64,000 bases of DNA from CAIWHR01 sp039931775 (GCA_039931775.1 JBDTRG010000041.1:62001-126000); one strand, 5' to 3'; numbered from the stretch's first letter, positions 45,317 through 54,631 are shown. The notes: generated by a model not told the origin, from the letters alone. A program made the numbers and translations.

Positions 45317-45382
45317 ATTGTAGCCCAAATTACCGCGGATCGGCGAGAAATAATTCGCAAAATCCGAAACTTAGGCTACAAT
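45317..45382. promoter_or_regulatory. Divergent promoters of typA and the RNA helicase
   Basis: Plus strand: TTCGCA (45354-45359), 17 bases, TACAAT (45377-45382) for the helicase, giving a leader of about 135 bases. Minus strand: TACAAT at 45322-45317 for typA. Both -10s sit in the same GGCTACAAT context. The 282-base gap shows nothing else definite. Confidence 0.55.
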
Positions 45383-45524
45383 GTGTTTTCGGGCGGCCGT
45401 TCCGGTCACCGCCCAACCCGCAGCGTGCGGCCAGACCATCGCCCCACCGCTCGCGCCTTCATCCAGACATCCGCAGCCTGGACCGGAAATCCCCTCGAGG
45501 GATGGGCCGCGACCAGGAGATTCA

Positions 45525-47123
45525 ATGAGCGACGCCGGGCCGTCCCAAGGCGCGAATTGCGCCCCTTCGGGGGGCAGCGCAGCGGCGAAAGCCGCAAGCG
45601 TGGGGGCACACCAGAACGTTACGAGCTTTGCCGAGCTCGCACTTCGGCCCGAATTATTGCGGGCCGTGGAGGAGGCCGGCTATACGACGCCCACACCGAT
45701 CCAGGTGCAGGCCATCCCCGTCATCCTCGCCGGCAAGGACGTGATGGGCGGCGCCCAGACCGGCACCGGCAAGACCGCCGGTTTCGCGCTGCCGATCCTG
45801 CAAAAGCTGTCACCGATGGCGAATACCAGCCCCTCGCCGGCGCGGCATCCGGTGCGCGCGCTGATCCTTACGCCCACCCGGGAACTCGCCGTGCAGGTCG
45901 AGGAATCGTTCCGCACCTATGGCAAGTACACGAACCTTCGCTCGACGGTCGTCTTCGGCGGGGTAGACATCAAGCAGCAGCTGCCGATCGTGCGCGGCGG
46001 CGTCGAGATCCTCGTCGCCACGCCAGGGCGGCTCCTCGACCACATCGAGCACAAGAGCGTCTACCTGGGACAGGTCGAGATCTTCGTGCTGGACGAGGCC
46101 GACCGGATGCTCGACATGGGCTTCATCCCGGACATCAAGCGGATCATGGCGCTCCTGCCGGTCACCGCGAAGCGCCAGAACCTGCTCTTTTCCGCGACCT
46201 TCTCCGGCGAAATCAAGAAGCTCGCCGATCAGCTGCTCAACGCGCCGCAGTTGATCGAGGTCGCCAAGCGCAACACCGCGGCCGACACCGTGTCGCAGGT
46301 CGCCTACAAGGTGCCCGCCGAGTCCAAGCGCGCGCTGCTCGAGCACCTCGTCCGCTCGCGCAAACTGAATCAGGTTCTGTGCTTCATGCGGACCAAGCAC
46401 GGCGCCTCGCGCCTCGCGCGACAGCTCGAGAAGGACGGGCTCATCACCGATGCGATCCACGGCGACAAGAGCCAGCAGACGCGGATGGAAGCGCTCGCCG
46501 CGTTCAAGGAAGGCAAGCTGCAGGTGCTCGTCGCTACCGACGTCGCGGCGCGCGGTCTTGACATCGACGACCTGCCGGTCGTCATCAACTACGAATTGCC
46601 GTACGTCCCCGAGGATTACATCCACCGGATCGGCCGCACCGGACGTGCCGGCGCTTCGGGCGAAGCCATCTCGTTCGTCGCGCCCGAAGAGGAGCGCTAC
46701 CTGGCCGAGATCGAGCGGCTGTTGAAGAAGTCCGTGGCCATCGTCGTGGCCGACGGGTTCGACCCGTCGGACGTGCGCGCCGAGCGGGCGCCCCGTACTT
46801 CCCGCTCCGCGACGTCGGATCGCGCGCCACGCTCGCCTCGCGGCGAGCATGCGCCGCGTGCACCCCGAGCGCCGCGCCTCGACCACGGCGAATCGACCCA
46901 ATCTCCACGCGCGCCGCGCGAAGACCCGCGCGTCGAGCGCGAGCGTGCGTACGCGCTCAATCCGGATCAACCGCCCGCCGCGCGGCCCGAGCCCGACCCC
47001 GCCGCACCCGCGGCGGCGCTCACGCGCGCGCCGACGCTGTCGAAGCGGCATGGCTTCGGTCACGGGAGGCCGGTGCCCGCGCTCCTGAAAAAGCGATCGA
47101 CGACCGAGCCCGAAAAGGTCTGA
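45525..47123 (+). CDS. rhlE: ATP-dependent RNA helicase, DEAD box, RhlE family
   Basis: A 532-residue cytosolic RNA helicase. Q motif with F-A-E-L and PTPIQVQAIP, motif I AQTGTGKTAGF, Ia PTRELAVQV, DEAD box VLDEADRMLDMGF, motif III SATFS, motif V ATDVAARGLDI, motif VI HRIGRTGRAG. After about residue 435 comes a low-complexity Arg/Pro/Ala tail, as in RhlE. Residues 9-28 are encoded by an in-frame dispersed repeat (see 45549-45607). ATG at 45525 follows AGGAGA; upstream in-frame starts lack this. Confidence 0.94.
   Translation: MSDAGPSQGANCAPSGGSAAAKAASVGAHQNVTSFAELALRPELLRAVEEAGYTTPTPIQVQAIPVILAGKDVMGGAQTGTGKTAGFALPILQKLSPMANTSPSPARHPVRALILTPTRELAVQVEESFRTYGKYTNLRSTVVFGGVDIKQQLPIVRGGVEILVATPGRLLDHIEHKSVYLGQVEIFVLDEADRMLDMGFIPDIKRIMALLPVTAKRQNLLFSATFSGEIKKLADQLLNAPQLIEVAKRNTAADTVSQVAYKVPAESKRALLEHLVRSRKLNQVLCFMRTKHGASRLARQLEKDGLITDAIHGDKSQQTRMEALAAFKEGKLQVLVATDVAARGLDIDDLPVVINYELPYVPEDYIHRIGRTGRAGASGEAISFVAPEEERYLAEIERLLKKSVAIVVADGFDPSDVRAERAPRTSRSATSDRAPRSPRGEHAPRAPRAPRLDHGESTQSPRAPREDPRVERERAYALNPDQPPAARPEPDPAAPAAALTRAPTLSKRHGFGHGRPVPALLKKRSTTEPEKV
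45549..45607. repeat. Dispersed GC-rich repeat inside the helicase gene, copy C
   Basis: GGCGCGAATTGCGCC hairpin, then CCTTCGGGGGGCAGCG, a longer CGGCGAAAGCCG stem and CAAGCGTGGGGGC: the same order of elements as copies A and B. It is in frame and free of stops, encoding helicase residues 9-28 (G-A-N-C-A-P-S-G-G-S then Ala/Lys-rich). Confidence 0.7.
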
Positions 47124-47141
47124 CATCCGGGGCACCCGCGT

Positions 47142-48377
47142 GTGTGCCCCGTTTCCGCCGCCTTCGGCCCGCGGCCTTTGACCGATCGACCCCCGCCCGC
47201 GATCGCGCTGATCGCCCATTGCCGTGCAGGGTTCGAGCCTGAGACCGCGGCCGATCTCCTTCGTCTTGCGGCAATATTCGACGACAGACCCGTCATCGAC
47301 GCGCCAGCGGGTCGCGGTTTCGTCGTAGCCCGGTTGCGCGAATTCCATGCGCGCCGCGTTCTGAAGGCATTCGAACGAATCGCGCCGATCTTCGCCCGGT
47401 CGATCTTCGTCGGCACCGGACCTCATGCGCTGCTCGACGCGGCGGTGGCGACCGGCCGTCCCGACCGCATCGCGCCGATGATCGCCGAGTTCGAGCGATT
47501 CTGCGCCGGGATGCCGCTGCACGACCTCGCACCCCATGCCGGTCGTCTGCGCGGCTTCTCGTCGCTGCGGCTCGAAACGCCGGACACCAACGACGGCAAG
47601 GAATTGTCGGGACTGGCCCGTGCGCTCGCCGCGCGACTCGAAGCAGGCCTGCGCGCGCACGGCCTGATGATCGCGGCGGGCGAGGACGAAACGACCGCCG
47701 CGGCCGCGAATCTGCACGCGCTCTTCGTCGACGGCGCGCATGTCTACGTCGGGGCGAGCGCCGTGCCGTGGGCGAGCCCCTGGCCGATGGGGATTCCGCG
47801 CTTGAGAAAACCGGGAGGTGCGCCGTCGCGGTCGACGTCGAAGCTCGCCGAAGCCTTCGTCACGTTCCTTGGCGACGGGGAGCCCGACATCCTGCGCGCC
47901 GGCATGCGCGCGGTGGACCTCGGCGCGGCGCCCGGCGGCTGGACGTGGCAGCTCGCGCATCGCGGCCTCCACGTCATCGCGGTCGACAACGGGCCACTGA
48001 AAGGCACGGTACGCGACGATCCGCTCGTCACGCACCTTCGTGCCGACGGGCTTTCCTATGTGCCGAAGCGACCGGTCGACTGGATGACCTGCGACATCGT
48101 CGAACAGCCGGCGCGCATCGCGGCGCTCGTCGCGCGCTGGATCGGCGAGGGCCACGCGCGGCACGCGATATTCAACCTGAAGCTGCCGATGAAAAAGCGC
48201 TACGACGAAGTGCGTCGCTGCGAATCGATCATCACCGACGCGCTGGCGAGGGCGCGCATCGAATCGACACTGGCGCTGCGTCAGCTCTACCACGATCGCG
48301 AGGAGGTCACCGGCTACGTCAGCCGAATGACGCCGCACGTGCGCGGCAGGCGCTCGACTACGACTCGGCGGGGATGA
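47142..48377 (+). CDS. rlmM: 23S rRNA (cytidine2498-2'-O)-methyltransferase RlmM
   Basis: SAM-dependent ribose methyltransferase, about 411 residues. N-terminal THUMP-like domain; the Rossmann part has RAVDLGAAPGGWTWQLAHRG (SAM), W-M-T-C-D-I-V-E and FNLKLPMKKRYDEV, giving the K-D-K-E catalytic set. LRQLYHDREEVTGYVSR is the family C terminus. The start is uncertain: the GTG at 47142 is used, but a TTG 36 bases on is plausible. Its last 20 bases overlap the convergent MFS gene. Confidence 0.9.
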   Translation: MCPVSAAFGPRPLTDRPPPAIALIAHCRAGFEPETAADLLRLAAIFDDRPVIDAPAGRGFVVARLREFHARRVLKAFERIAPIFARSIFVGTGPHALLDAAVATGRPDRIAPMIAEFERFCAGMPLHDLAPHAGRLRGFSSLRLETPDTNDGKELSGLARALAARLEAGLRAHGLMIAAGEDETTAAAANLHALFVDGAHVYVGASAVPWASPWPMGIPRLRKPGGAPSRSTSKLAEAFVTFLGDGEPDILRAGMRAVDLGAAPGGWTWQLAHRGLHVIAVDNGPLKGTVRDDPLVTHLRADGLSYVPKRPVDWMTCDIVEQPARIAALVARWIGEGHARHAIFNLKLPMKKRYDEVRRCESIITDALARARIESTLALRQLYHDREEVTGYVSRMTPHVRGRRSTTTRRG

Positions 48378-49620
48378 TGCCCAAGCGCACGTAGGTCGGC
48401 CGGATCAGCTCGCGCCACTTGGGTAGCGCAAGCCAGAACCACAGGGCGGCCGCCGCCGCCACGAGTCCGTTCAGCGCAAACGTCATCTGCACGCCCAGCA
48501 CGTTCGCCAATGCGCCTGCCGCGATGTTGCCGAGTGGCGCGAAGCCGAGGAACGCCAGCGTGAAAAACCCGGACAGCCGGCCGCGCAGCCGATCAGGGAC
48601 GATCGATTGCAGGATGGTGCTGATGGACGCCGCCGCGAGGATCACGCCGCCGCCCACGGCGACCAGCAGCAGCAGCGCGAGCGGGTAGATCGTAAGGTAG
48701 GCGAACGCCGCGAGCGCGAGACCGCAGGTCAGCGCGGCGATCGCGATCACGCGACCCAGCCCGCGAATCGTCGATCGGCTCGCAAGATACAGCGTGGAGA
48801 TGAGGGCCCCGGCACCCGCCGCCGAAAGCAGGACGCCCAGCGTTTGCGGCCCGCCGCCGAAGATATCCTTCGCGTAGACCGGCATCAGCGACGAATACGG
48901 GCTGATCGTCCACGCGAGCACCGCAACGAGCAGGAGCATCGCCCGCGCGGGCGCGAAACCGGCAGCAAAGCGGTAGCCATCGACCCAACTCGCCCAGAAG
49001 CTGCCGGTCCATGCCGCGGGCGGGGGCTCGTGCGCCCAGCGCATCCGGCCGATCGCCACGATCACCGCGACGAACGACAACGCATTGAGGGCGAAGCACA
49101 CCGCTTCGCTGACGACGGCGAGCAACAGCCCAGCGACCGCCGGGCCGACGATCCGGGCAGTGTTGACCAGGAACGAGTTCAACGCGATCGCGTTCGGGAG
49201 GTCGGCACGATCCTCGACCAGGTGCACCCATAGCGACTGGCGCAGCGGAATGTCGAACGCGGAGACGAGGCCGAGCCAAAGCGATAGCGCGATCAGGTGC
49301 CAGATGGCGATGTGCCCCGTCCACGTCAGCACGGCGAGCACGACGGCCTGCAACAGCGCGAGCGACTGCGTGAACTTCAACGCGCGTCGGCGATGGACGT
49401 GATCGGCGAGAACGCCCGCGAAGGTTCCAAGGAGCAGGATGCCGGCGCTGCCGCAGAACGCGACGACACCGAGCAGCCAGACCGATCCGGACAGGCGATA
49501 CGTGAGCCATCCCATCGCGACCTGCTGCATCCAGGTCCCCATCACCGACAACCCCTGGCCGACGAAGAACAGGCGGAAGTTGCGGTAGCGCAGGGCGCGG
49601 AACGTGTGCGTCAGGACCAT
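48358..49620 (-). CDS. MFS transporter (EntS/MFS_3-like)
   Basis: A 420-residue inner membrane carrier with about twelve helices: FRALRYRNFRLFFVGQGLSVMGTWMQQVAMGWL at the start, FAGVLADHVHRRRALKFTQ (motif A-like), and QSLWVHLVEDRADLPNAIALNSFLVNTARIVGPAVAG, characteristic of the MFS_3 exporters. Substrate unknown. ATG at 49620, with a GTG 6 bases earlier as alternative. Follows valS by 33 bases. Confidence 0.88.
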   Translation of the reverse strand: MVLTHTFRALRYRNFRLFFVGQGLSVMGTWMQQVAMGWLTYRLSGSVWLLGVVAFCGSAGILLLGTFAGVLADHVHRRRALKFTQSLALLQAVVLAVLTWTGHIAIWHLIALSLWLGLVSAFDIPLRQSLWVHLVEDRADLPNAIALNSFLVNTARIVGPAVAGLLLAVVSEAVCFALNALSFVAVIVAIGRMRWAHEPPPAAWTGSFWASWVDGYRFAAGFAPARAMLLLVAVLAWTISPYSSLMPVYAKDIFGGGPQTLGVLLSAAGAGALISTLYLASRSTIRGLGRVIAIAALTCGLALAAFAYLTIYPLALLLLVAVGGGVILAAASISTILQSIVPDRLRGRLSGFFTLAFLGFAPLGNIAAGALANVLGVQMTFALNGLVAAAAALWFWLALPKWRELIRPTYVRLGIIPAES

Positions 49621-49653
49621 CGTCACCGGGCGCCGGGGACGCCCTCGCCGCCG

Positions 49654-52506
49654 TCAGCCCGAGAGCCGCGCGAGCTGGACTTTCAGCTGTTCGAGAATCG
49701 CGGCGAAACTCGCGAGCCGCGCACGCTCCTGTTCGACCACCTGCGCGGGCGCCCGCGACACGAAGCCCTCGTTGGAGAGCTTCGCGAGCGCCTTGGCGAT
49801 CTCGCCCTCGAGGCGCGCGACTTCCTTCGCGATCCGTTCGCGCTCGGCGACCGGATCGACCTCGATGTGCAGCATCAGCTGCGTTTCGCCGACAACCTCG
49901 ACCGGCGCGTCCGTGGCCGGCAGTTCGTCGACGATTTTGACTTCCGAGACTTTCGCGAGCGCGGCGAGATACGGCGCAAAACGCTCGAGCTGCGCAGCGT
50001 TGCCCATTACGAGCAGCGGCACCCGCTGCGCCGGCGACAGCACCATCTCCCCGCGCAGCGCGCGGCAGGCGGCCACCAGATCCTTGAGCAACGCCATATC
50101 GCGATCCGCGTCGGCATCGACGTTGTCGAAATTCGCCTTCGGAAACGGCTGCAGGCAGATCGTCTCGCCTGATTTCCCGGCAAGCGGCGAAACCGACTGC
50201 CACAGCTCTTCCGTCACGAACGGGATGAACGGGTGGGCCAGCCGCAACGTCGCCTCCAACTCTCGCACCAGCACCGACCGCGTACCTCTCGCCGCAGCGT
50301 CGTCATTCGCCGCGTCGGCCTGCTGCAGCTGTACCTTCGCGCATTCGAGGTACCAGTCGCAGTACTCGTCCCAGACAAACTCGTAGAGCGCCTTCGCGGC
50401 GAGGTCGAAGCGGTACGTGCCGAGGTTTTCGCTGATGTCGTGTTTCGCGTGCTGTAACCGCCCGAGCAGCCAGCGGTCGACGAACGAGAGGGCCCGGTGG
50501 TCGGAGGCGTTGAGGCCGCAATCCTTGCCCTCGACGTTCATCAGCACGAAGCGCGTCGCGTTCCACAGCTTGTTGCAGAAATTGCGGTAGCCGTCGCAGC
50601 GCGAGAGGTCGAAGTTGAGCGTGCGGCCGTAGGTGGCGAGGCTCGCGAACGTGAAGCGCAGCGCATCCGCGCCGAACGAGGGGATGCCGTTCGGGAACTG
50701 CTTCTTCGTCCGCTTGGCGATCGACTCCGCCTGCCGCGCGTCGATCATGTTGCTGGCGCGCTTTGCGGCCAGCGCGTCGGCGGCGATGCCGTCGATCAGG
50801 TCGAGCGGGTCGAGGACGTTGTCCTTCGACTTCGACATCTTCTGACCTTCCTCGTCGCGCACGATCGCATTGATGTAGACGTTGCGGAACGGCACTTCTC
50901 CGGTGAAATACGTCGTCGTCATGATCATCCGGGCGACCCAGAAGAAGATGATGTCGAATCCCGTGACAAGCACGGACGACGGCAGAAACGTCCGCAACTC
51001 CTTCGTGTCCTCCGGCCAGCCCAGCGTCGAATGGCACCACAATGCAGAGGAGAACCACGTGTCGAGCACGTCGGGATCCTGCTCGAACGTCGCGGGCTCG
51101 CGACCGAGCTTGGCCCGCGCCTTCTCGCGCGCGTCAGCCTCGCTGCGGGCGACGTAGACATTGCCGGCGTCGTCGTACCACGCGGGAATCCGATGGCCCC
51201 ACCACAATTGGCGCGAAATACACCAGTCCTGGATGTTGTTGATCCAGTGCAGGTACGTCGCGAGCCACTGTTCGGGAACGAATTCGACCTTGTTGGGCGT
51301 ACCGGTCGCAGGACTGGCGAGGCCGTCGCCGACCGCGCCGAGGCAGAGATCCTGAATCGTGCGGCCGGGCCAGAATTCATGCGTGGCTGGCGCCGGCGTC
51401 TTCATCGCGACGAACCACTGGTCGGTCAGCATCGGCTCGACGACTTCGCCGGTGCGACCGCAGCGCGGCACCACCATCCGGTGCGGTTTTTCGCTGACGA
51501 GAAGGCCCAGCGCCGAAAGATCCGCGAGCACGGCCTTGCGCGCGGCATACCGGTCGAGCCCACGGTACTTGGCCGGCGCATTGTCGTTGATCGTCGCGTC
51601 GAGGTTGAGGATCGAGATCGGCGCGAGCCCGTGCCGCTGGCCGACCTGCCAGTCGTTGAAATCGTGCGCCGGCGTGATCTTCACGCACCCCGTGCCGAAC
51701 GCCTTGTCGACATAGACGTCCGCGATCACCGGAATCGTGCGGCCCGTGAGCGGCAGCGTCACCGCCTTGCCGACGAGACCCGCGAAACGCTCATCATCGG
51801 GATTGACCGCGACCGCGACGTCGCCCAGCAGCGTCTCCGGCCGTGTGGTCGCGACGACGACATCGCGCAGGCCATCGTTGCCGGTACCGGCGAGCGGATA
51901 GCGTATTTCCCAGATCTTCCCCTGCTCCTCCTCGTTGTCGACCTCGAGGTCCGACACCGCGGTGCCAAGCTTCGGGTCCCAGTTGACGAGCCGCTTGCCG
52001 CGATAGATGAGACCGTCGTCGTGGAGGCGGACAAACGTCTCCAGCACCGCTGCCGACAGGCCCTCGTCCATCGTGAAGCGCTCGCGCGACCAGTCGCCCG
52101 ACGTGCCGAGCCGGCGCATCTGGTTCGTGATCGTCGAGCCCGACTCGTGTTTCCATTTCCAGACCCGCTCGACGAACGCCTCGCGTCCGAGGTCGTGGCG
52201 CGACCGTCCTTCCGCCTTGAGCTGGTTCTCGACGACGATCTGCGTCGCGATCCCGGCATGGTCGGTGCCGAGCTGCCACAGCGTATTGTCGCCGCGCATC
52301 CGATGCCAGCGAATCAGGACGTCCATCAGCGTCAGCTGGAACGCGTGCCCCATGTGCAGGGTGCCCGTGACGTTGGGCGGTGGCAGCTGGATGCAGAACG
52401 GCGGCGCCCCGGGCGCGAAACTCGGGCGGAAATAGCCGCGCGATTCCCAGACCGGGTACCACTTCGCCTCGATGGCGTGGGGTTCGAAGCTTTTCGCGAG
52501 ATCCAT
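49654..52506 (-). CDS. valS: Valyl-tRNA synthetase
   Basis: Class I synthetase of 950 residues. HMGH at 51-54 within PPPNVTGTLHMGH and K-M-S-K-S at 556-560 are the class signatures; between them is the CP1 editing domain (VVVATTRPETLLGDVAVAVNPDD, FGTGCVKITPAHDFND). The C-terminal ~70 residues form the Arg/Glu-rich coiled coil typical of ValRS. It follows msrB by 137 bases, a gap in which no clear promoter was found. Confidence 0.97.
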   Translation of the reverse strand: MDLAKSFEPHAIEAKWYPVWESRGYFRPSFAPGAPPFCIQLPPPNVTGTLHMGHAFQLTLMDVLIRWHRMRGDNTLWQLGTDHAGIATQIVVENQLKAEGRSRHDLGREAFVERVWKWKHESGSTITNQMRRLGTSGDWSRERFTMDEGLSAAVLETFVRLHDDGLIYRGKRLVNWDPKLGTAVSDLEVDNEEEQGKIWEIRYPLAGTGNDGLRDVVVATTRPETLLGDVAVAVNPDDERFAGLVGKAVTLPLTGRTIPVIADVYVDKAFGTGCVKITPAHDFNDWQVGQRHGLAPISILNLDATINDNAPAKYRGLDRYAARKAVLADLSALGLLVSEKPHRMVVPRCGRTGEVVEPMLTDQWFVAMKTPAPATHEFWPGRTIQDLCLGAVGDGLASPATGTPNKVEFVPEQWLATYLHWINNIQDWCISRQLWWGHRIPAWYDDAGNVYVARSEADAREKARAKLGREPATFEQDPDVLDTWFSSALWCHSTLGWPEDTKELRTFLPSSVLVTGFDIIFFWVARMIMTTTYFTGEVPFRNVYINAIVRDEEGQKMSKSKDNVLDPLDLIDGIAADALAAKRASNMIDARQAESIAKRTKKQFPNGIPSFGADALRFTFASLATYGRTLNFDLSRCDGYRNFCNKLWNATRFVLMNVEGKDCGLNASDHRALSFVDRWLLGRLQHAKHDISENLGTYRFDLAAKALYEFVWDEYCDWYLECAKVQLQQADAANDDAAARGTRSVLVRELEATLRLAHPFIPFVTEELWQSVSPLAGKSGETICLQPFPKANFDNVDADADRDMALLKDLVAACRALRGEMVLSPAQRVPLLVMGNAAQLERFAPYLAALAKVSEVKIVDELPATDAPVEVVGETQLMLHIEVDPVAERERIAKEVARLEGEIAKALAKLSNEGFVSRAPAQVVEQERARLASFAAILEQLKVQLARLSG

Positions 52507-52643
52507 GGCGGCGCGGGCCGCTCGACAGTCAGCCGACCCGCAAAAGCTGCAAAGTATAGCGGATGGGCTCGCGAACCCAGCGCTGCCGCATCGACACTAG
52601 CGGTGCGCCACGTTCGGCCACGGTCGTGGCGTGGACGGGAAGG

Positions 52644-53147
52644 TCAGGCCGGAATGAACTTCAGAGCGACGCCGTTGTTGCAAAAGCGCAGTCCGGTGGG
52701 CTTCGGCCCATCGTTGAACACGTGGCCCTGGTGGCCGCCGCAGCGGGCGCAGTGATACTCGTCGCGCGGCAGGATCAGCTTGTGATCGACCATGCTTTCG
52801 ACGCGCCCCGGGATGGCGGCGTAGAAACTCGGCCAGCCGGTGCCGCTGTCGTACTTTGTCGTCGATTCGAATAGCGGCAAATCGCAGCCGGCACAGACGA
52901 ACGTGCCCTTGCGCTTTTCATTATTGAGCGGGCTGGTGAAAGGTCGCTCCGTGCCTTCCTCGCGCAAGACCGAAAATTGGGTAGGCGTGAGGACTTTCCG
53001 CCATTCGTCGGGCATCTTCGAAACCTTCACGATCTTGTCGACCTGCTCGACCTTGGCTGCCTGCGCCCAAGCGAGGTCCGGCGCGCGCAATGCGGTTGCG
53101 CCGGCCACCGCTGCGAGAGTCCGAGAAAGAAAATGGCGTCGATTCAT
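52644..53147 (-). CDS. msrB: Peptide methionine (R)-S-oxide reductase MsrB with Tat signal
   Basis: A 167-residue repair enzyme reducing methionine-R-sulfoxide. N-terminal MNRRHFLSRTLAAVAGATALRAPDLAWAQA is a Tat-type signal, so it should act in the periplasm, unlike the usual cytosolic MsrB. Zinc cysteines in C-A-G-C and C-A-R-C, GTGWPSF, GGHQGHVFNDGP and the catalytic Cys in L-R-F-C-N-N are all present. ATG at 53147 follows AGAGGAG. Confidence 0.93.
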   Translation of the reverse strand: MNRRHFLSRTLAAVAGATALRAPDLAWAQAAKVEQVDKIVKVSKMPDEWRKVLTPTQFSVLREEGTERPFTSPLNNEKRKGTFVCAGCDLPLFESTTKYDSGTGWPSFYAAIPGRVESMVDHKLILPRDEYHCARCGGHQGHVFNDGPKPTGLRFCNNGVALKFIPA

Positions 53148-53304
53148 GGCGTGCTCCTCTGTCGCCATGGGTCGCGTCCCGGCCGTGAAAACTTACACGG
53201 GCGATAGGCCGCAAATCCCACGGACGTGTCTGTGACCCGCTCCGCTGCGCTTTGTTCCGCCCGATCGTGGGCCGGCCCATGCCACCGGTCAATACGCCGG
53301 CACG

Positions 53305-53514
53305 CTACCGGGTCGGCGGCCGGTTGCCCTCATTGACCGGCGTGACCTGGGACAGCGTGCGCCACGACACGACGCCGGCCCGCTCGGGGAGGAGCGTCGC
53401 GCCGTAGTCGACGGCGCTCGGGAGTCCCGATGCGGGCACCGAGGGCATCACCGCCGCGGCCGCGAACGCCACCGCCATCGCGATCGTCGCGAACGAAAAC
53501 GCGACGGCTTTCAT
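53305..53514 (-). CDS. Small secreted protein of unknown function
   Basis: A 69-residue product: a strong signal peptide (MKAVAFSFATIAMAVAFAAAAV) and a short mature part with LLPERAGVVSWRTLSQV. That last stretch resembles the N-terminal part of DUF3299-type proteins, so it could be a truncated relative, but this is weak. It has a perfect TATAAT promoter element and GGAGGG before the start, which argues it is expressed. A GTG directly before the ATG is an alternative start. Confidence 0.5.
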   Translation of the reverse strand: MKAVAFSFATIAMAVAFAAAAVMPSVPASGLPSAVDYGATLLPERAGVVSWRTLSQVTPVNEGNRPPTR

Positions 53515-53585
53515 CACATTGACCCTCCGAACGCACGCCTTCGCCTTGGGGCAGAAGCGCCCGCTCCGCGCCAGGCTCGCGGACG

Positions 53586-53591
53586 ATTATA
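53586..53591 (-). promoter_or_regulatory. -10 element of the small secreted protein gene
   Basis: Perfect TATAAT preceded by TTG on the minus strand, predicting a leader of about 65 bases. No good -35 is visible. It lies just after the aroF stop. Confidence 0.5.
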
Positions 53592-53614
53592 CAAGTGCCG
53601 ATTTCGTCGGCTGC

Positions 53615-54631
53615 TCAGAACTCCCGTCCCACCGCACGGGCGATCGCGGCGAGTTCGGTCATCAGCGTCGCGAATTCGGCCGGCGTCAATGCCTGATCCG
53701 CATCGCACCAGGCCTCCTTTGGCGTCGGGTGGATCTCGATCAGCAGGCCGTCGGCGCCGGCGGCGACCGCCGCGCGCGAAAGCGCCGGCACCATCCATGC
53801 CTTGCCGCCGGCGTGCGACGGATCGACGATCACCGGCAGGTGCGTCTCGCGCTTCATCACCGCGACGGCCGTTACGTCCAGCACGTTGCGATACGCGGTC
53901 TCGAACGTGCGGATGCCGCGCTCGCAGAAGATGATGTTGTGATTGCCGCCGGCGGCGATGTATTCACCGGCCATCAGCCATTCGCTGATCGTCGCGCTCA
54001 TGCCGCGCTTGAGGATCACAGGAATCTTCACCTGCCCGACCGCCTTCAGCAGGTCGAAATTCTGCATGTTCCGCGTGCCGATCTGGATCACGTCGACGCC
54101 GTGCTCGACAAACGCATCGAGCATCCGCACATCCATCAGCTCGGTGACCACCGGCAGCTTGCGGCTCGCGGCGGCGTCCTTCAGCAGCTTCAGGCCTTCG
54201 ATGCCCTTGCCCTGAAAAGCGTACGGCGACGTGCGCGGCTTGAACGCGCCGCCGCGCATCAGGCGCGCGCCCCCTTCCCGGACACCGCCGGCGGCAGCGT
54301 TCATCTGGTCGGCCGTCTCGACCGAGCACGGGCCCGCGATCACCTGCACGGTCCTGCCGCCGATCGGGATGCCGCCGACATCGATCACCGTGTTGGCCTT
54401 GTGCCACTCGCGCGCGACGAGCTTGTACGGCTTCACGATGTGCATCGACTTCTCGACGCCGTCCATCGTCTCGAACATCTCGGGGTCGAGCTTGCGTTCG
54501 TCGCCGATCGCGCCGATCAGCGTCCGCTCGGTACCCCGCGACACGTGGACCTCGAGCCCGTGTGCCCGGATCTTCGCCTCGACGGCACCGACATCGACCG
54601 CGCTCGCATCCTTCTCCATCACGATGATCAT
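53615..54631 (-). CDS. aroF: 3-deoxy-7-phosphoheptulonate synthase, type I-beta
   Basis: First enzyme of the shikimate pathway, 338 residues. Residues 1 to about 65 are an N-terminal ferredoxin-like regulatory domain (MIIVMEKDASAVDVGAVEAKIRAHG), as in Thermotoga DAHP synthase, suggesting feedback control by aromatic amino acids. The barrel has V-I-A-G-P-C-S-V-E, FKPRTSPYAFQG, QIGTRNMQNFDLLKA, LKRGMSATISEW, CERGIRTFE and VDPSHAGGK. It is the Iβ/KDO8P-like type, not the AroG type. Confidence 0.94.
   Translation of the reverse strand: MIIVMEKDASAVDVGAVEAKIRAHGLEVHVSRGTERTLIGAIGDERKLDPEMFETMDGVEKSMHIVKPYKLVAREWHKANTVIDVGGIPIGGRTVQVIAGPCSVETADQMNAAAGGVREGGARLMRGGAFKPRTSPYAFQGKGIEGLKLLKDAAASRKLPVVTELMDVRMLDAFVEHGVDVIQIGTRNMQNFDLLKAVGQVKIPVILKRGMSATISEWLMAGEYIAAGGNHNIIFCERGIRTFETAYRNVLDVTAVAVMKRETHLPVIVDPSHAGGKAWMVPALSRAAVAAGADGLLIEIHPTPKEAWCDADQALTPAEFATLMTELAAIARAVGREF

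Noticed and set aside
45810..48338. 842-codon minus-strand open frame across the helicase and rlmM
   Set aside because: Antisense to two clear genes, with shadow composition.
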